Source: Candidatus Altarchaeota archaeon
GTDB taxonomy: Archaea; Altiarchaeota; Altiarchaeia; IMC4; QMZM01
DNA: 35,424 bases
Direction of reading: 5' to 3'
NCBI GenBank assembly: GCA_016931955.1
Contig: JAFGDV010000041.1
Location: forward strand, 1 to 35,424
Under the pieces are notes generated by a model. The model saw only the letters and a list, made by a program, of their open reading frames with translations. It searched no databases and was not told the DNA's origin. Within the stretch, counting starts at the first letter, position 1. Each line of letters starts with the position of its first letter. Shown piece after piece: positions 7,767 to 15,860 of the stretch. The position numbers were made by a program, and so were the translations under genes.

Positions 7767-8987
7767 TTATTCTGTGTATATGGTGTTTCTCACAACAGAG
7801 CCCGCTTCAACATATGCTCCAGGGTATATTGATCTCCCAGGCATTATGGACACATTTATCCCCGTCTTTACGTTGTCTCCCATCAGGCAGCCGAATTTCC
7901 TCCTCCCGGAGCCTGTGAGTTTGTTCTTTATCTCCACTCGGACTTCGCCTTCGTCTACTCTGAGGTTTGCTATGTTTGTTCCTGCGCCGAGGTTGCATCT
8001 TTCCCCGATTATGGAGTCCCCTACATAGGATAGATGGCATATGTGTGTCTTCTGCATTATTATCGAGTTCTTTATTTCTACAGCGTTTCCTATTCTTGCG
8101 CCGTCCATTATAGTTGAATGGCGTCTGATGTAGGAGTTCGGCCCTATTATGCAGTTTTCTCCTATATAGCATGGTCCCTCTATGTACGACCCTGACCTGA
8201 TGATGGTGTGTTCTCCTATATATACTGGACCCTTTATTACGGCGAATTTCTCTATCTTAGCATCTCTGTTTGGTTTAAGGTTCATGTCCTCCATGATCTG
8301 TTCGTTGGCTTCAATCAGATCCCATGGTCTTCCTACGTCGATCCATCTTCCCCTGCTCTTGAAGCCGTAGACCTTCCCCTCTTTTATCATGATCTTTATG
8401 GCGTCTGTTATCTCGTACTCCAGGCGCTTGGATTTCTCTATCCCGTCTATTGCATCGAACACACTCTTAGTGAATACATAGATTCCAGCGTTTGCGAGGT
8501 CGCTTTCTGGTTTCTCTGGTTTTTCCTTGATCTCTTCAACCTTTTTCCCTGTCAGCTTCACTATGCCGAACTCTCTTGGATTTTTTACCTTGACCAGGCA
8601 GAGGCTCGCTTCTGCCTTGTTTTTCCCATGGTTTTCCACAAGGTCCCTGATTAACTCTTTTGAAGTGATGAGGTCGCCGTTCATCACAAGGAAGTCGTCT
8701 TTTACCTTATCTCTGACCATGGATATGGCGTGTGCGGTTCCAAGCTGCTCCCTCTGTATGACATACTCTAGCCTCAGTTTTTTGAACCTTTTACCAAAAT
8801 ACTCTTCTATTTTCTCCTTTCGGTAGCCGACTATGAGGTAGGCCTTCTTGAATCCGCTCTCAGCTAAGGCCTCAAGGTCCCATTCCAGTATCGGTTTCCC
8901 GGCTACGGGCAGCATCGGCTTAGGTCTGGTGGAAGTTAATGGCCTTAGCCTTGTCCCCTCCCCGGCGGCGAGTATCACGGCGTCCAT
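7767..8987 (-). CDS. glmU: Bifunctional sugar-1-phosphate nucleotidyltransferase/acetyltransferase (archaeal GlmU type)
   Basis: The 406-residue enzyme probably acetylates GlcN-1-P and couples GlcNAc-1-P to UTP, giving UDP-GlcNAc for glycan synthesis. The N-terminal Rossmann-like domain (1-235) has LAAGEGTRLRPLTSTRPKPM, the nucleotide-binding and catalytic signature, plus VMNGDLI (metal-binding Asp) and a LANAGIYVF segment. Residues 245-400 form a left-handed beta-helix of hexapeptide turns such as IGENCIIGPNSYI and IGERCNLGAGTNIANL. The domain order and length fit the archaeal enzymes rather than the longer bacterial GlmU; dTDP- or other sugar specificity cannot be ruled out. The start is 1 nt after the gatC stop, so the two form an operon. 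Confidence 0.88.
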   Translation of the reverse strand: MDAVILAAGEGTRLRPLTSTRPKPMLPVAGKPILEWDLEALAESGFKKAYLIVGYRKEKIEEYFGKRFKKLRLEYVIQREQLGTAHAISMVRDKVKDDFLVMNGDLITSKELIRDLVENHGKNKAEASLCLVKVKNPREFGIVKLTGKKVEEIKEKPEKPESDLANAGIYVFTKSVFDAIDGIEKSKRLEYEITDAIKIMIKEGKVYGFKSRGRWIDVGRPWDLIEANEQIMEDMNLKPNRDAKIEKFAVIKGPVYIGEHTIIRSGSYIEGPCYIGENCIIGPNSYIRRHSTIMDGARIGNAVEIKNSIIMQKTHICHLSYVGDSIIGERCNLGAGTNIANLRVDEGEVRVEIKNKLTGSGRRKFGCLMGDNVKTGINVSIMPGRSIYPGAYVEAGSVVRNTIYTE

Positions 8988-8988
8988 C

Positions 8989-9216
8989 TTAGGTCGCTTT
9001 TTCGGCTACAACGTAGCCGTCCTCCCATCTTGGGGCTATCTTTTTCATCTTCTCGTCGAAGCCCTTCTTTTTTATCGCCTTCTTATCTTTTCTGGTGACG
9101 TTTTTCAGGTCTACTACGTAGTGGGTTTCCTCTGTCTCAGGTATGTCTTTGAGCATCTCGGAGAACTTCTCTATCAGCTTGATGCCCTGTTCTCGGATCT
9201 TTTCTTCGTCTAACAT
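8989..9216 (-). CDS. gatC: GatC-like subunit of Asp/Glu-tRNA amidotransferase
   Basis: The 75-residue protein matches the short archaeal GatC family. It has an N-terminal helix (EEKIREQGIKLIEKFSEML), the linker HYVVDLKNVTRKD, and a C-terminal GFDEKMKKIAPRWEDGYVVAEK, the belt-like tail that wraps around GatA and GatB. GatCAB converts Asp-tRNA(Asn) or Glu-tRNA(Gln) to the amide form. gatA and gatB are not in the window, so the assignment rests on this small sequence alone. It is first in a two-gene operon with the GlmU-type gene. No GGTG ribosome site is visible before the ATG. Confidence 0.72.
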   Translation of the reverse strand: MLDEEKIREQGIKLIEKFSEMLKDIPETEETHYVVDLKNVTRKDKKAIKKKGFDEKMKKIAPRWEDGYVVAEKAT

Positions 9217-9251
9217 CTTCTAAGAAGAGATTGGAATCTGGAGAATAAAAC

Positions 9252-9761
9252 CTATTCGGCGAAGCCTTTAAGCCTTCCGCTTTCTTTCCGAGTTAACTCT
9301 TCGCCTGCGACGGTCTCCCTGTATGTTATGGTGACTTCGACTGAGAAGGGGTCTCCTACTGGTTTGTCTGCGAGGTTGGCTGTGGGGCATGTGAAGTGGA
9401 TTATGTTGCCTGCGTCGACTGAGATGTTTACGCCGGGTCCTCCGCCCATCAATGTGGTGTCTGGGTTGTTTGTGAATACGCAGTCTTCTCGTGCTTCTAC
9501 GTTGGTTATGTGTATTGTGCTGCCTAAGGCGTTGGTGAGTGTCGCATTCAACACCCTTGAGCTGCCTGATATGTATTGTACTGTGGGGTCGAAGCACTTT
9601 ATTTCTTCGAAGTCGTTGCATCGGCTTACTGTCTTGCTCAGGTGGCTGAATATGCCCATCTTCCACAACGCCACTCCCACAACTAAGATGACGAGAACCG
9701 CCCAGCCGTAGGTGGTGAGGTACTCCATCGCACCCTGTCCCTTTCCAGAAGAAAATCTCAT
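9252..9761 (-). CDS. Class III signal peptide prepilin (second copy)
   Basis: Starting at the ATG at 9761 gives a 169-residue prepilin with a short basic leader (MRFSSGKG), then QGAMEYLTTYGWAVLVILVVGVALWKMGIF, the class III processing and assembly helix. Cleavage by an EppA-type peptidase is expected before the Gln. The globular C-terminal part has four cysteines (SRCNDFEEIKCF, EDCVF, FTCPT) and resembles the neighbouring pilin across its length, so the two arose by duplication. An in-frame TTG at 9845 would add a Phe-rich stretch; I reject it because that stretch is encoded by a pyrimidine-rich, terminator-like tract. A TATA-like box sits about 20-30 nt before the ATG and there is no Shine-Dalgarno, which suggests a leaderless mRNA. 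Confidence 0.88.
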   Translation of the reverse strand: MRFSSGKGQGAMEYLTTYGWAVLVILVVGVALWKMGIFSHLSKTVSRCNDFEEIKCFDPTVQYISGSSRVLNATLTNALGSTIHITNVEAREDCVFTNNPDTTLMGGGPGVNISVDAGNIIHFTCPTANLADKPVGDPFSVEVTITYRETVAGEELTRKESGRLKGFAE

Positions 9762-9779
9762 AAAAGAAGATAGGAAATA

Positions 9780-9790
9780 GTAGTATAAAA
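9780..9790 (-). promoter_or_regulatory. Candidate TATA box for the second pilin gene
   Basis: On the minus strand this reads TTTTATACTA-type sequence placed 20-30 nt before the ATG at 9761, the spacing expected for an archaeal leaderless transcript. The absence of a GGTG motif before that ATG fits. Assigned by position and composition only. Confidence 0.45.
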
Positions 9791-9810
9791 CCATAAGAAA
9801 GAATAAGAGA

Positions 9811-9832
9811 GAAAAGAAAAAGAAAAAAAGAT
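9811..9832 (-). terminator. T-rich archaeal-type terminator after the first pilin gene
   Basis: Shortly after the stop of the upstream pilin (9838), the minus strand runs through T tracts broken only by single C residues (complement of 9811-9832). Archaeal RNA polymerase terminates at such oligo-T runs without needing a hairpin. It would separate the strongly expressed first pilin from the second copy. Confidence 0.6.
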
Positions 9833-9837
9833 ACAGT

Positions 9838-10371
9838 TTATTCAACCGTACCCGTCATTCTCCCAGAATCCGTGTGCGACAGGGTTGTTCCCGCAACAGA
9901 CTCAGTGTAGGTGATCACTACGTTGATTGTGAACGTGTCACCTGCAGCCTTATCTGTTGTACTGCCAGCAGGGCATGTGAAGTAGACAGTGTCTCCACCA
10001 GCAACACTTAATGATATATCATTTCCTCCAGGTGTTAAAGAGGTTCTCATGAGGGTAGTATCAGTGGTATCAGCTGCACCTGCTAAGTATGTACAGTCTC
10101 CGGTTGAATCAACATCTGTTATGGTTAACGGTGTTCCAGCAGCATTCGTAAATGTCGCGTTTATCACACCAGTTGCTCCTGCACTGTAAAATATGCTTCT
10201 GTCGAATGGTTTCAGGTTTGTGAATCCTGTCGCTCTGTTTACTCCTCCTCCTGCTCCGCCGAATACTCCGAGCTGCCAGAGCACTACGCCGACGATCATG
10301 ACGACGAGGATAGCCCAGCCGTAGGTCATCAGGTACTCCATGGCGCCCTGTCCCTTATTATTCAGTTTCAT
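9838..10371 (-). CDS. Class III signal peptide prepilin (probable major pilin)
   Basis: The 177-residue protein starts MKLNNKGQGAMEYLMTYGWA: a basic leader, the expected cleavage between KG and Q, and Glu at mature position 5, followed by the hydrophobic assembly helix. A Gly-rich hinge (FGGAGGG) leads to a Thr/Ala/Gly-rich beta domain with two cysteines (GDCTY, YFTCPAG). GGTG at 10377-10380 (minus strand) lies 5 nt before the ATG, the strongest ribosome-site spacing in this locus, and a T-rich terminator follows. Both features suit a highly expressed structural subunit. The Tad-like ATPase and membrane genes 1 kb away on the same strand should assemble it. No prepilin peptidase is in the window. 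Confidence 0.92.
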   Translation of the reverse strand: MKLNNKGQGAMEYLMTYGWAILVVMIVGVVLWQLGVFGGAGGGVNRATGFTNLKPFDRSIFYSAGATGVINATFTNAAGTPLTITDVDSTGDCTYLAGAADTTDTTLMRTSLTPGGNDISLSVAGGDTVYFTCPAGSTTDKAAGDTFTINVVITYTESVAGTTLSHTDSGRMTGTVE

Positions 10372-10376
10372 CTTTT

Positions 10377-10380
10377 CACC
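10377..10380 (-). promoter_or_regulatory. Ribosome-binding site of the first pilin gene
   Basis: The minus strand reads GAGGTGAAAAGATG across the start: GGTG 5 nt before ATG. The region upstream (10381-10440) is AT-rich with TATA-like stretches. The rest of the gap to 10531 also serves the divergent NERD gene, whose AATTTATCC near 10500 is a TATA candidate about 25-30 nt before its ATG. Confidence 0.7.
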
Positions 10381-10531
10381 TCAAAACATTTAACATAAAA
10401 TCTGTTTAATATTATCCGTATATGTCATTACGTGTTTCTCTTATAAATACTTTTCGGTTAGTTTCTTCAGCCAGAAGCCGGACACAGACAACACCAGCTG
10501 AAATTTATCCCCTGGAACCCATAAGAATAAC

Positions 10532-11263
10532 ATGCACGTCTTGAAGAGGGGGGTTGATAAGTACATAAGCAGCAACATACAACTGAATATAAGCATATTA
10601 TTCCTATCCCTAATATTGTTCATCGTAGCCGCAGCGCTCTTCCTGTCGAATGATCTCCCCGGTTCGACTGTTGGAATAATAATGCTGCCGCTAACCTACG
10701 CCCTTGGGGTATATGCTTATCAGCGACATATTTTATGGGGTAGTGGAGCGGTTGGCGAAGGCGCCGTCGCCAGGGAACTTGAAAAACTCGGGGATTCCTA
10801 TTATCTGATCAACGGGGTTGTGGTACCCCCCAATAGAGGTGACACAGACCATATAATAGTCGGCCCAAACGGTTTATTCGTCGTAGAGTCGAAAAACTAT
10901 GGCGGAGAGGTGGAATGTGACAGCGACTCATGGATCAGGTACAAGACCAGTAGAAGGGGTAAGCGCTATAATATTTCAGTGGGCAGCCCAAGCAGGCAGG
11001 TTAAGAGGAATGCGAAGGTTCTCAAGGATTTTATCCTGAAACATGATGGGGAGATATTCCATAGGAGGACGCCGCATATATGGGTTCAGAGCATACTTGT
11101 TTTCACTAACAAGAATATCAGGTTATCCCTCAAAAACCCAACAGTTGAAGTGCTGAAGATAGGTGAGCTGGCAGATTACATCCAAAACAAAGCATCTGAA
11201 CTAAGCCTGACCGATGGAGAAGCCGAGAAGATCGGCGAAGTAATCCTGAAGCACTCTAAATAG
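10532..11263 (+). CDS. NERD-domain membrane protein
   Basis: The 243-residue protein has two N-terminal hydrophobic segments (NISILFLSLILFIVAAALFL; VGIIMLPLTYALGVYAY), then a cytoplasmic NERD (nuclease-related) domain. The conserved features are GEGAVARELEKL, a TDHIIVGPNGLFVVESKNYGG segment holding the Asp, Glu-x-Lys residues of a PD-(D/E)xK-like fold, and RQVKRNAKVLKDFI with VQSILVFTN. NERD proteins are thought to act on DNA, but few have been tested. It sits on the opposite strand between pilin genes and the Tad operon, ending 3 nt from the tadC-like stop, so it may be a chance neighbour. A TATA-like box about 25-30 nt before ATG suggests a leaderless transcript. Confidence 0.85.
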   Translation: MHVLKRGVDKYISSNIQLNISILFLSLILFIVAAALFLSNDLPGSTVGIIMLPLTYALGVYAYQRHILWGSGAVGEGAVARELEKLGDSYYLINGVVVPPNRGDTDHIIVGPNGLFVVESKNYGGEVECDSDSWIRYKTSRRGKRYNISVGSPSRQVKRNAKVLKDFILKHDGEIFHRRTPHIWVQSILVFTNKNIRLSLKNPTVEVLKIGELADYIQNKASELSLTDGEAEKIGEVILKHSK

Positions 11264-11266
11264 TCT

Positions 11267-12505
11267 CTAAGCTGGTGTCCCCATCATACCGGCAAAGAAG
11301 GAGCTGAGGATGAACCTCAACAAGAGAAAGACTCCTATAGAAAGCAGCAGGGTTATGGGGATGAGGGATATTCCTCGGGTCATCTTACCCGAACGCATGA
11401 TACCTATCAAAAGGGAGCCGAAGAAGCAGCAGACACCCAAGACGATGAGGGCGTATAACACAAACTCTCCTTCGCTGATTGCTAGCGGTTGGATGCTTAC
11501 CATCCCGCCCTGAGCCTGTTCAGAGAGCGCTTCAACGTCTATGTAGGAGAATGTTTTAGTGAATATGCTGATGAACTGAGATGATGCCGCGAATAACAGA
11601 GGAGCTCCGAGAATCAATGAGAATAGGATGAACATGACCTGTGCGGTGGTTTCGCTCTCCATTCTCTTGACGATGTTCTGCTCTGTTCTGATGTCTCTTG
11701 AGATCTCCTGCAATACGGTCGGCAATTCGCCGCCGGACCTCATGCCTTGGATCATCAGCTTCACCGTTCGTTGAAGCTTGTCTGAGTTGACCCTATTGCT
11801 CATGTTTATCAGGGCTGTTTCCAGCGGCGTTCCAGTCAAGGTGTCCCTTGCGACCTTCTGCATCTCATCAGCAAGTGCGCCGAATTCAGGCCGTGCTGCG
11901 ACCCATAGTGCATTGTATGGGGTCATACCGGCGCTCATATTCTGTGCTATCATGGAGAGAAGGTCAGGCAAAACCTTTTCGATGTTTGAAGTGCGTTTGT
12001 CGACTAGGAGATTCAGCATCATGTAGAGGATAATCCATACGAGGATGAACGACGTTAAAGCGGCCCCACCTGATAGCATAATGTCGTCCTCTGTGAAGAT
12101 GAACGTAATCAATCCTACAGCAATAGGGAAAAGTATGCTGTACATGACAGTTATACCCAGGGTCTCTTCAGGGTTTCTTGTAAGGCCGGAGTAGAGGAAC
12201 ATCTCTTCGAGTTTCCCTCTCGTATGGAAGGGGAACAGGGAACCCAATCTGTGGTGCACTGATCTTACGAACTTGATAAAGAATTCCACAAATGGTCCGA
12301 TAAGACCCTTAAAGGTTTCGTGTATCAAGTGAAATACTGAAACAAATAAATTGCCTAAACTGACGAGTGTGTAGGAGAAAACCTTCATTATTGTCCCCAT
12401 CACAGCATAGAAGATGTCTGCCGGGATCTTCATTGGATCCTTCTTTTCCTTCCTGGGGGTATTCAGGGTTCTCAGGCCTTTCTCCATTTTAACATCATCC
12501 GACAT
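11267..12505 (-). CDS. Type II secretion F-domain membrane protein (TadC-like)
   Basis: The 412-residue protein is the second of two inner-membrane platform proteins for the pilus. The N-terminal third has amphipathic and hydrophobic stretches. Residues about 185-310 form the cytoplasmic T2SSF helical domain, with EKVLPDLLSMIAQNMSAGMT, MSNRVNSDKLQRTVKLMIQG and MRSGGELPTVLQEISRDIR, followed by transmembrane helices to the C-terminus. The domain resembles that of archaeal FlaJ/PilC and TadC. Its ATG overlaps the previous gene by 11 nt, so translation is coupled. It is last in the operon and ends 3 nt from the convergent NERD gene. Confidence 0.9.
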   Translation of the reverse strand: MSDDVKMEKGLRTLNTPRKEKKDPMKIPADIFYAVMGTIMKVFSYTLVSLGNLFVSVFHLIHETFKGLIGPFVEFFIKFVRSVHHRLGSLFPFHTRGKLEEMFLYSGLTRNPEETLGITVMYSILFPIAVGLITFIFTEDDIMLSGGAALTSFILVWIILYMMLNLLVDKRTSNIEKVLPDLLSMIAQNMSAGMTPYNALWVAARPEFGALADEMQKVARDTLTGTPLETALINMSNRVNSDKLQRTVKLMIQGMRSGGELPTVLQEISRDIRTEQNIVKRMESETTAQVMFILFSLILGAPLLFAASSQFISIFTKTFSYIDVEALSEQAQGGMVSIQPLAISEGEFVLYALIVLGVCCFFGSLLIGIMRSGKMTRGISLIPITLLLSIGVFLLLRFILSSFFAGMMGTPA

Positions 12506-13364
12506 TAGGTCTTTTACTTCTTATAAGTGAAATGAACATTATCTGGAATGCTACAACACCAAATAGCACGCCCCAGAATATGTCCATGTTTATCATTCTA
12601 CTACCAACGAAGCTTGATAGAACAACGAGGAGGGTTACGCCCATCGATGGCGCGACTATTACCATCATCATGTAGATCAGACCCCATAGGGTCAGTTCCT
12701 GTCCATAGACCTTTATCTTGTTCTCTTTCTCCTGTCTTATATCATTTGAGAGCGCTATTAGTGCTATTTTTATGTCTGAACCGGTTTGCATAGCGTTCGC
12801 TATCTGCCATAATGCCCTTCTCATGTATTCTGAGGGGGACAGCATGCCGTAGTTATTCAATACATCCCTCATCGAGCTTCCAGATTCAACCTGCTGGACT
12901 ATCTCGTTCATGAGCTTTGAGCATTCGCCGTAGCCTCCTGCGGCGATGTTAGCGATTGTATTAAATAATGGAACGCCGGCGGTCATCTGGATCTGCATGT
13001 CTTTTAGCATATACTCCAAGTCCTTGTCTATCAGCCGGCTCTCCCTGAGAACCGTCATCTTGGGCATGTAGATGAAATAGAAAAAGGCGAACAATGCCAC
13101 GAAAATGGGCAGCCCTGCCGCCATGTAAGGATTCAACTCAGTATGGGTTAGAAGGAAGGGAGTCGTTGTGAGAAACAAGGTACCTAAGAACGCGGTTATT
13201 GTTACGAAAAGAACGATTGCGAGGTATTGGACAGCACCCATCGTGTACCCTGACCTCTTCAGATTCCACTCTAGATCTGGAAAAATCAATAAGAGTTTCT
13301 TTGCCGGCGAGCTTAAGACCTTCGAGGAATCCTGCAATTTTTCCGAATCAAATGGTGATGTCAT
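12495..13364 (-). CDS. Type II secretion F-domain membrane protein (TadB-like)
   Basis: The 289-residue protein has two N-terminal membrane helices (QYLAIVLFVTITAFLGTLFL; MAAGLPIFVALFAFFYFIY), then a T2SSF cytoplasmic domain (LEYMLKDMQIQMTAGVPLFN, the MLSPSEYMRRALWQIANAMQ segment, and IKIALIALSNDIRQEKENKIK). Two more helices follow near the C-terminus. It pairs with the adjacent TadC-like protein to form the membrane platform that the ATPase drives. Separate B and C proteins, instead of a single FlaJ-like protein, is the Tad arrangement. It lies 19 nt after the ATPase gene and overlaps the next by 11 nt. Confidence 0.9.
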   Translation of the reverse strand: MTSPFDSEKLQDSSKVLSSPAKKLLLIFPDLEWNLKRSGYTMGAVQYLAIVLFVTITAFLGTLFLTTTPFLLTHTELNPYMAAGLPIFVALFAFFYFIYMPKMTVLRESRLIDKDLEYMLKDMQIQMTAGVPLFNTIANIAAGGYGECSKLMNEIVQQVESGSSMRDVLNNYGMLSPSEYMRRALWQIANAMQTGSDIKIALIALSNDIRQEKENKIKVYGQELTLWGLIYMMMVIVAPSMGVTLLVVLSSFVGSRMINMDIFWGVLFGVVAFQIMFISLIRSKRPNVG

Positions 13365-13383
13365 CTTTATCTATTGGTATGGG

Positions 13384-14982
13384 CTAAATATTAATGTCTT
13401 TGTCTCCTTCTACGAGGTCGAGGACCGTGTCTTTGTCTATGTAATACTCCGTCACTATCTTGCCGACGTCGTTTACGTTCTTTATGTCGTGCTCCAACAG
13501 CCACTTGAGTATCCTCTCCTTGCCTGCTAAATCCTCTCTTATCTCGTTGTCGTCCATCCCTGAGAAGAGCTCAAGCTCGTCCTTAACCCTTACGCTCTCA
13601 GATATCTTCTCTGTCTTGTTCGTCTTAGACGTCCACTGGTAGAGGATGTTTACTTTGGGGGTGCTGCCCTCTCCCCTAGTCAGCTCTGCTATCTCAAGGG
13701 TGTGTCTTTTCCCTGTTTTCCTGTTCATGTGTTGCACCACAATCAATGGAAGCGAGCCCATCACGAGTCCGGGGATGTCCATGGGCGGCCCCATGATCCG
13801 GTCGACGACCTCTTGTGCGCGGTTCGCGTGGAATGTTCCATAGACCGAGTGCCCAGTATGCATGGCCTCGAATAGGACCTCAGTCTCCCGTTTCCTTCTG
13901 ACTTCTCCAACAACGATCCTGTCAGGCCTCATCCTGAGTGAGTTCTCAACCAGTTGTAGCATGGATACTTCGCCTTCTCCTCTGGGATTAGGGGGCCTGG
14001 TTGTCAGCGGAACCCAGTGCAGGAACTTGGGCAGGTTCAGTTCTCGTGTATCCTCAAGCGAGATGATCCTCTGGTTTGCCGGCATGAAGGGCATAAGGGC
14101 ATTCAACATGGACGTTTTGCCGGATGCCGTGCCCCCGCTTATCAGCATGCTGAGCTCATATTCGATAGAGAGCCAGAGAAAGGCGGCTGCCTCCGTTGAT
14201 GTCGTGTTTATTGCGGGATCGATCAGGTGTATCATCGTCCAAGGTGTTCTAGAGAACCTTCTGATCGTTATGGTGTTTCCTGAGGTGGATATTGGAAATA
14301 ACGTGGCATTGACTCGGTCACCTGTTGATAGATGGGCATCTAGGAGAGGCTCCAGGTGAGTTATCTCTCTGCCGACCTCCCTTGCTATCCTTGAAGAATA
14401 GTTCATGATCATGTCTTCTGTATCTACCTGGATGTTTGTCTTCAACCAGTTGTGTTTTTTGTGGTACGCCCACACCACGTCTTTACTGCTGTTGATCACG
14501 ATCTCTTCAAGGTAGCCGTCAGCCAGCAGGTATTCTATGTCGCCGATTCCTATCATATCATTCACTATCATCCTGCTGAGCATCGCGATGTCTTCTCCAG
14601 ATGCTTTTTTCAGTACATTGGCTAGTTTTTCCTTGGAGCGTGCGAGGAACCGAGTCTTCAGTTCTAGGAATCTGTCAGGGCTTAGGATGCTCTGTGTTTC
14701 GAACTGTATCTCTCCTACAAGACTCCTTTTTGTTTCATCGAGGAGGGCGGTAGTAACGAAATCGATATCTGGGAGCAATATGTGGTAGTGTGGCACGTAG
14801 TCGCCAACGTCGAGAACCTTCACTTCAACGGTCAGTCCGTCGAGGGATATGTTGTAAGAATCCAGCTCAGTAGCGCGTTCATCTGTGTCATCTCCCTTGG
14901 GTTTGCGTATGTCTGCCGTCTCTGCCTTATTCTCCCCCTCTTTTCCAGCGCCCTCTACTTTTTTCCTGAAGTTGAAATCCAT
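13384..14982 (-). CDS. Pilus assembly ATPase (TadA/archaeal type II-IV secretion family)
   Basis: The 532-residue cytoplasmic ATPase powers pilin assembly. A charged, low-complexity N-terminus (1-40) precedes an N-terminal domain (to about 200) with GDIEYLLADGYLEEIVINSS. The catalytic domain has Walker A GGTASGKT (283-290), the Asp box ISLEDTRELNLP, Walker B RPDRIVVGEVR (about 352-362) and the His box TGHSVYGTFHANRAQEVVDR. Residues TPWTMIHLID and TITIRRFS belong to the linker that clamps ATP. It is the first gene of the operon followed by tadB- and tadC-like genes. Archaeal Epd/Tad systems with class III pilins are the closest known type. No GGTG motif is evident at the start. Confidence 0.95.
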   Translation of the reverse strand: MDFNFRKKVEGAGKEGENKAETADIRKPKGDDTDERATELDSYNISLDGLTVEVKVLDVGDYVPHYHILLPDIDFVTTALLDETKRSLVGEIQFETQSILSPDRFLELKTRFLARSKEKLANVLKKASGEDIAMLSRMIVNDMIGIGDIEYLLADGYLEEIVINSSKDVVWAYHKKHNWLKTNIQVDTEDMIMNYSSRIAREVGREITHLEPLLDAHLSTGDRVNATLFPISTSGNTITIRRFSRTPWTMIHLIDPAINTTSTEAAAFLWLSIEYELSMLISGGTASGKTSMLNALMPFMPANQRIISLEDTRELNLPKFLHWVPLTTRPPNPRGEGEVSMLQLVENSLRMRPDRIVVGEVRRKRETEVLFEAMHTGHSVYGTFHANRAQEVVDRIMGPPMDIPGLVMGSLPLIVVQHMNRKTGKRHTLEIAELTRGEGSTPKVNILYQWTSKTNKTEKISESVRVKDELELFSGMDDNEIREDLAGKERILKWLLEHDIKNVNDVGKIVTEYYIDKDTVLDLVEGDKDINI

Positions 14983-15002
14983 CCTGGTATTTTGTTATAG
15001 AA

Positions 15003-15017
15003 TTACTAATTTAGTAA
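15003..15017. promoter_or_regulatory. Perfect palindrome TTACTAA-T-TTAGTAA in a divergent promoter region
   Basis: The 80-nt gap between the divergent Tad operon and the exported-protein/GT-C operon contains TTACTAA (15003-15009) and TTAGTAA (15011-15017) around one T. It lies 20 nt from the ATPase start and overlaps AT-rich promoter-like sequence (AGTAAATAAATATG). Position and perfect dyad symmetry suggest an operator for a dimeric regulator able to affect both operons. A chance origin is possible in AT-rich DNA. Confidence 0.5.
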
Positions 15018-15062
15018 ATAAATATGTCTTATGCTATAATACAGCCTTGATTTGGTGCAAAG

Positions 15063-15860
15063 ATGAGGAGATTGTCCCTGTTAGTCATGGTATTGGTCTG
15101 TGTGGGTTTTTCGTCCGCCACATACATCTCCATGACACCGAGCATCGATGTTGGGGGAGTGATTGATGGCGATGAAGCGGTCGCTGAACTCACTCTCATC
15201 AATAACGGAGATGAACCAGCATATGACGTGTTCGCTTCCCTTGTGCTTGGTGAGGGTTTGAGTTCAGATGACCTCGCTGTTGGGATATTGTATCCCGGTG
15301 AGCCATACAGTGGAGCGTTCGTAATAAACATCGACGAAAACATCACCCCAGGATCATATTCTATCCCCGTGATAGTGGACTACCGGGACGCTAACGGCCA
15401 TCCCTTCTCAGCCATCTCGTCTTTCTCCCTGAATCTTAAGAAAGCCGTGCTCTCCAAGGTCACCCTCAAGGTCGATGAGTTAACCCTTGCAGGCGCGGGG
15501 GAGAAGAAGCTGATGCTGACGGTGAGGAACCTCGACGATCTGCCTCATAGTATTAATGTAAAACTTTTCCTTCCGCGGGAGCTGTCTTCTGATGTGGATG
15601 AAAGGACACTATTTGTTGTTAAGAAATCCTCCAGCGAGCTTTCTTTTAAATTATCTTCTTTTGACGCTCTACCAGGCAGCAGTTACATCGTATGTGTGGT
15701 AGCATCCTATGAGGGGGATGGCCTCCATTATTCCTCCTACTCCAACGGAGTCGTTCATGTCGTGGAAGAGAAGCCTCTGCCGTCTTGGATTCCGGCAGCG
15801 GTGATAGGCTTTCTCGTTTTATTGATACTATTATTTGTCATCTATCAGTTCAGAAAATGA
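15063..15860 (+). CDS. Exported membrane-anchored beta-sandwich (S-layer/CARDB-like) protein
   Basis: The 265-residue protein has a signal peptide (RRLSLLVMVLVCVGFSSA), two Ig-like beta domains (about 25-130 and 130-235), a C-terminal transmembrane helix (WIPAAVIGFLVLLILLFVIY) and a three-residue tail. Motifs such as VAELTLINNGDEPAYDVFASL and MLTVRNLDDLPHSINVKL resemble CARDB/COG1361-type domains of archaeal surface proteins. GGTG at 15054-15057 lies 5 nt before the ATG. Its stop overlaps the GT-C gene start by an ATGA, so the two are translated together. It may be a surface scaffold or an accessory of the glycosyltransferase. Function is unknown. Confidence 0.8.
   Translation: MRRLSLLVMVLVCVGFSSATYISMTPSIDVGGVIDGDEAVAELTLINNGDEPAYDVFASLVLGEGLSSDDLAVGILYPGEPYSGAFVINIDENITPGSYSIPVIVDYRDANGHPFSAISSFSLNLKKAVLSKVTLKVDELTLAGAGEKKLMLTVRNLDDLPHSINVKLFLPRELSSDVDERTLFVVKKSSSELSFKLSSFDALPGSSYIVCVVASYEGDGLHYSSYSNGVVHVVEEKPLPSWIPAAVIGFLVLLILLFVIYQFRK

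Noticed and set aside
9762-9845. TTG start extending the second pilin by 28 residues
   Set aside because: The extension is Phe-rich only because it reads through a T-rich terminator tract, and class III prepilins need a short basic leader, which the ATG at 9761 provides.
15785-15856. Earlier start for the GT-C-like protein
   Set aside because: It lies inside the upstream gene's membrane anchor in another frame; the ATGA overlap at 15857 is the better start.
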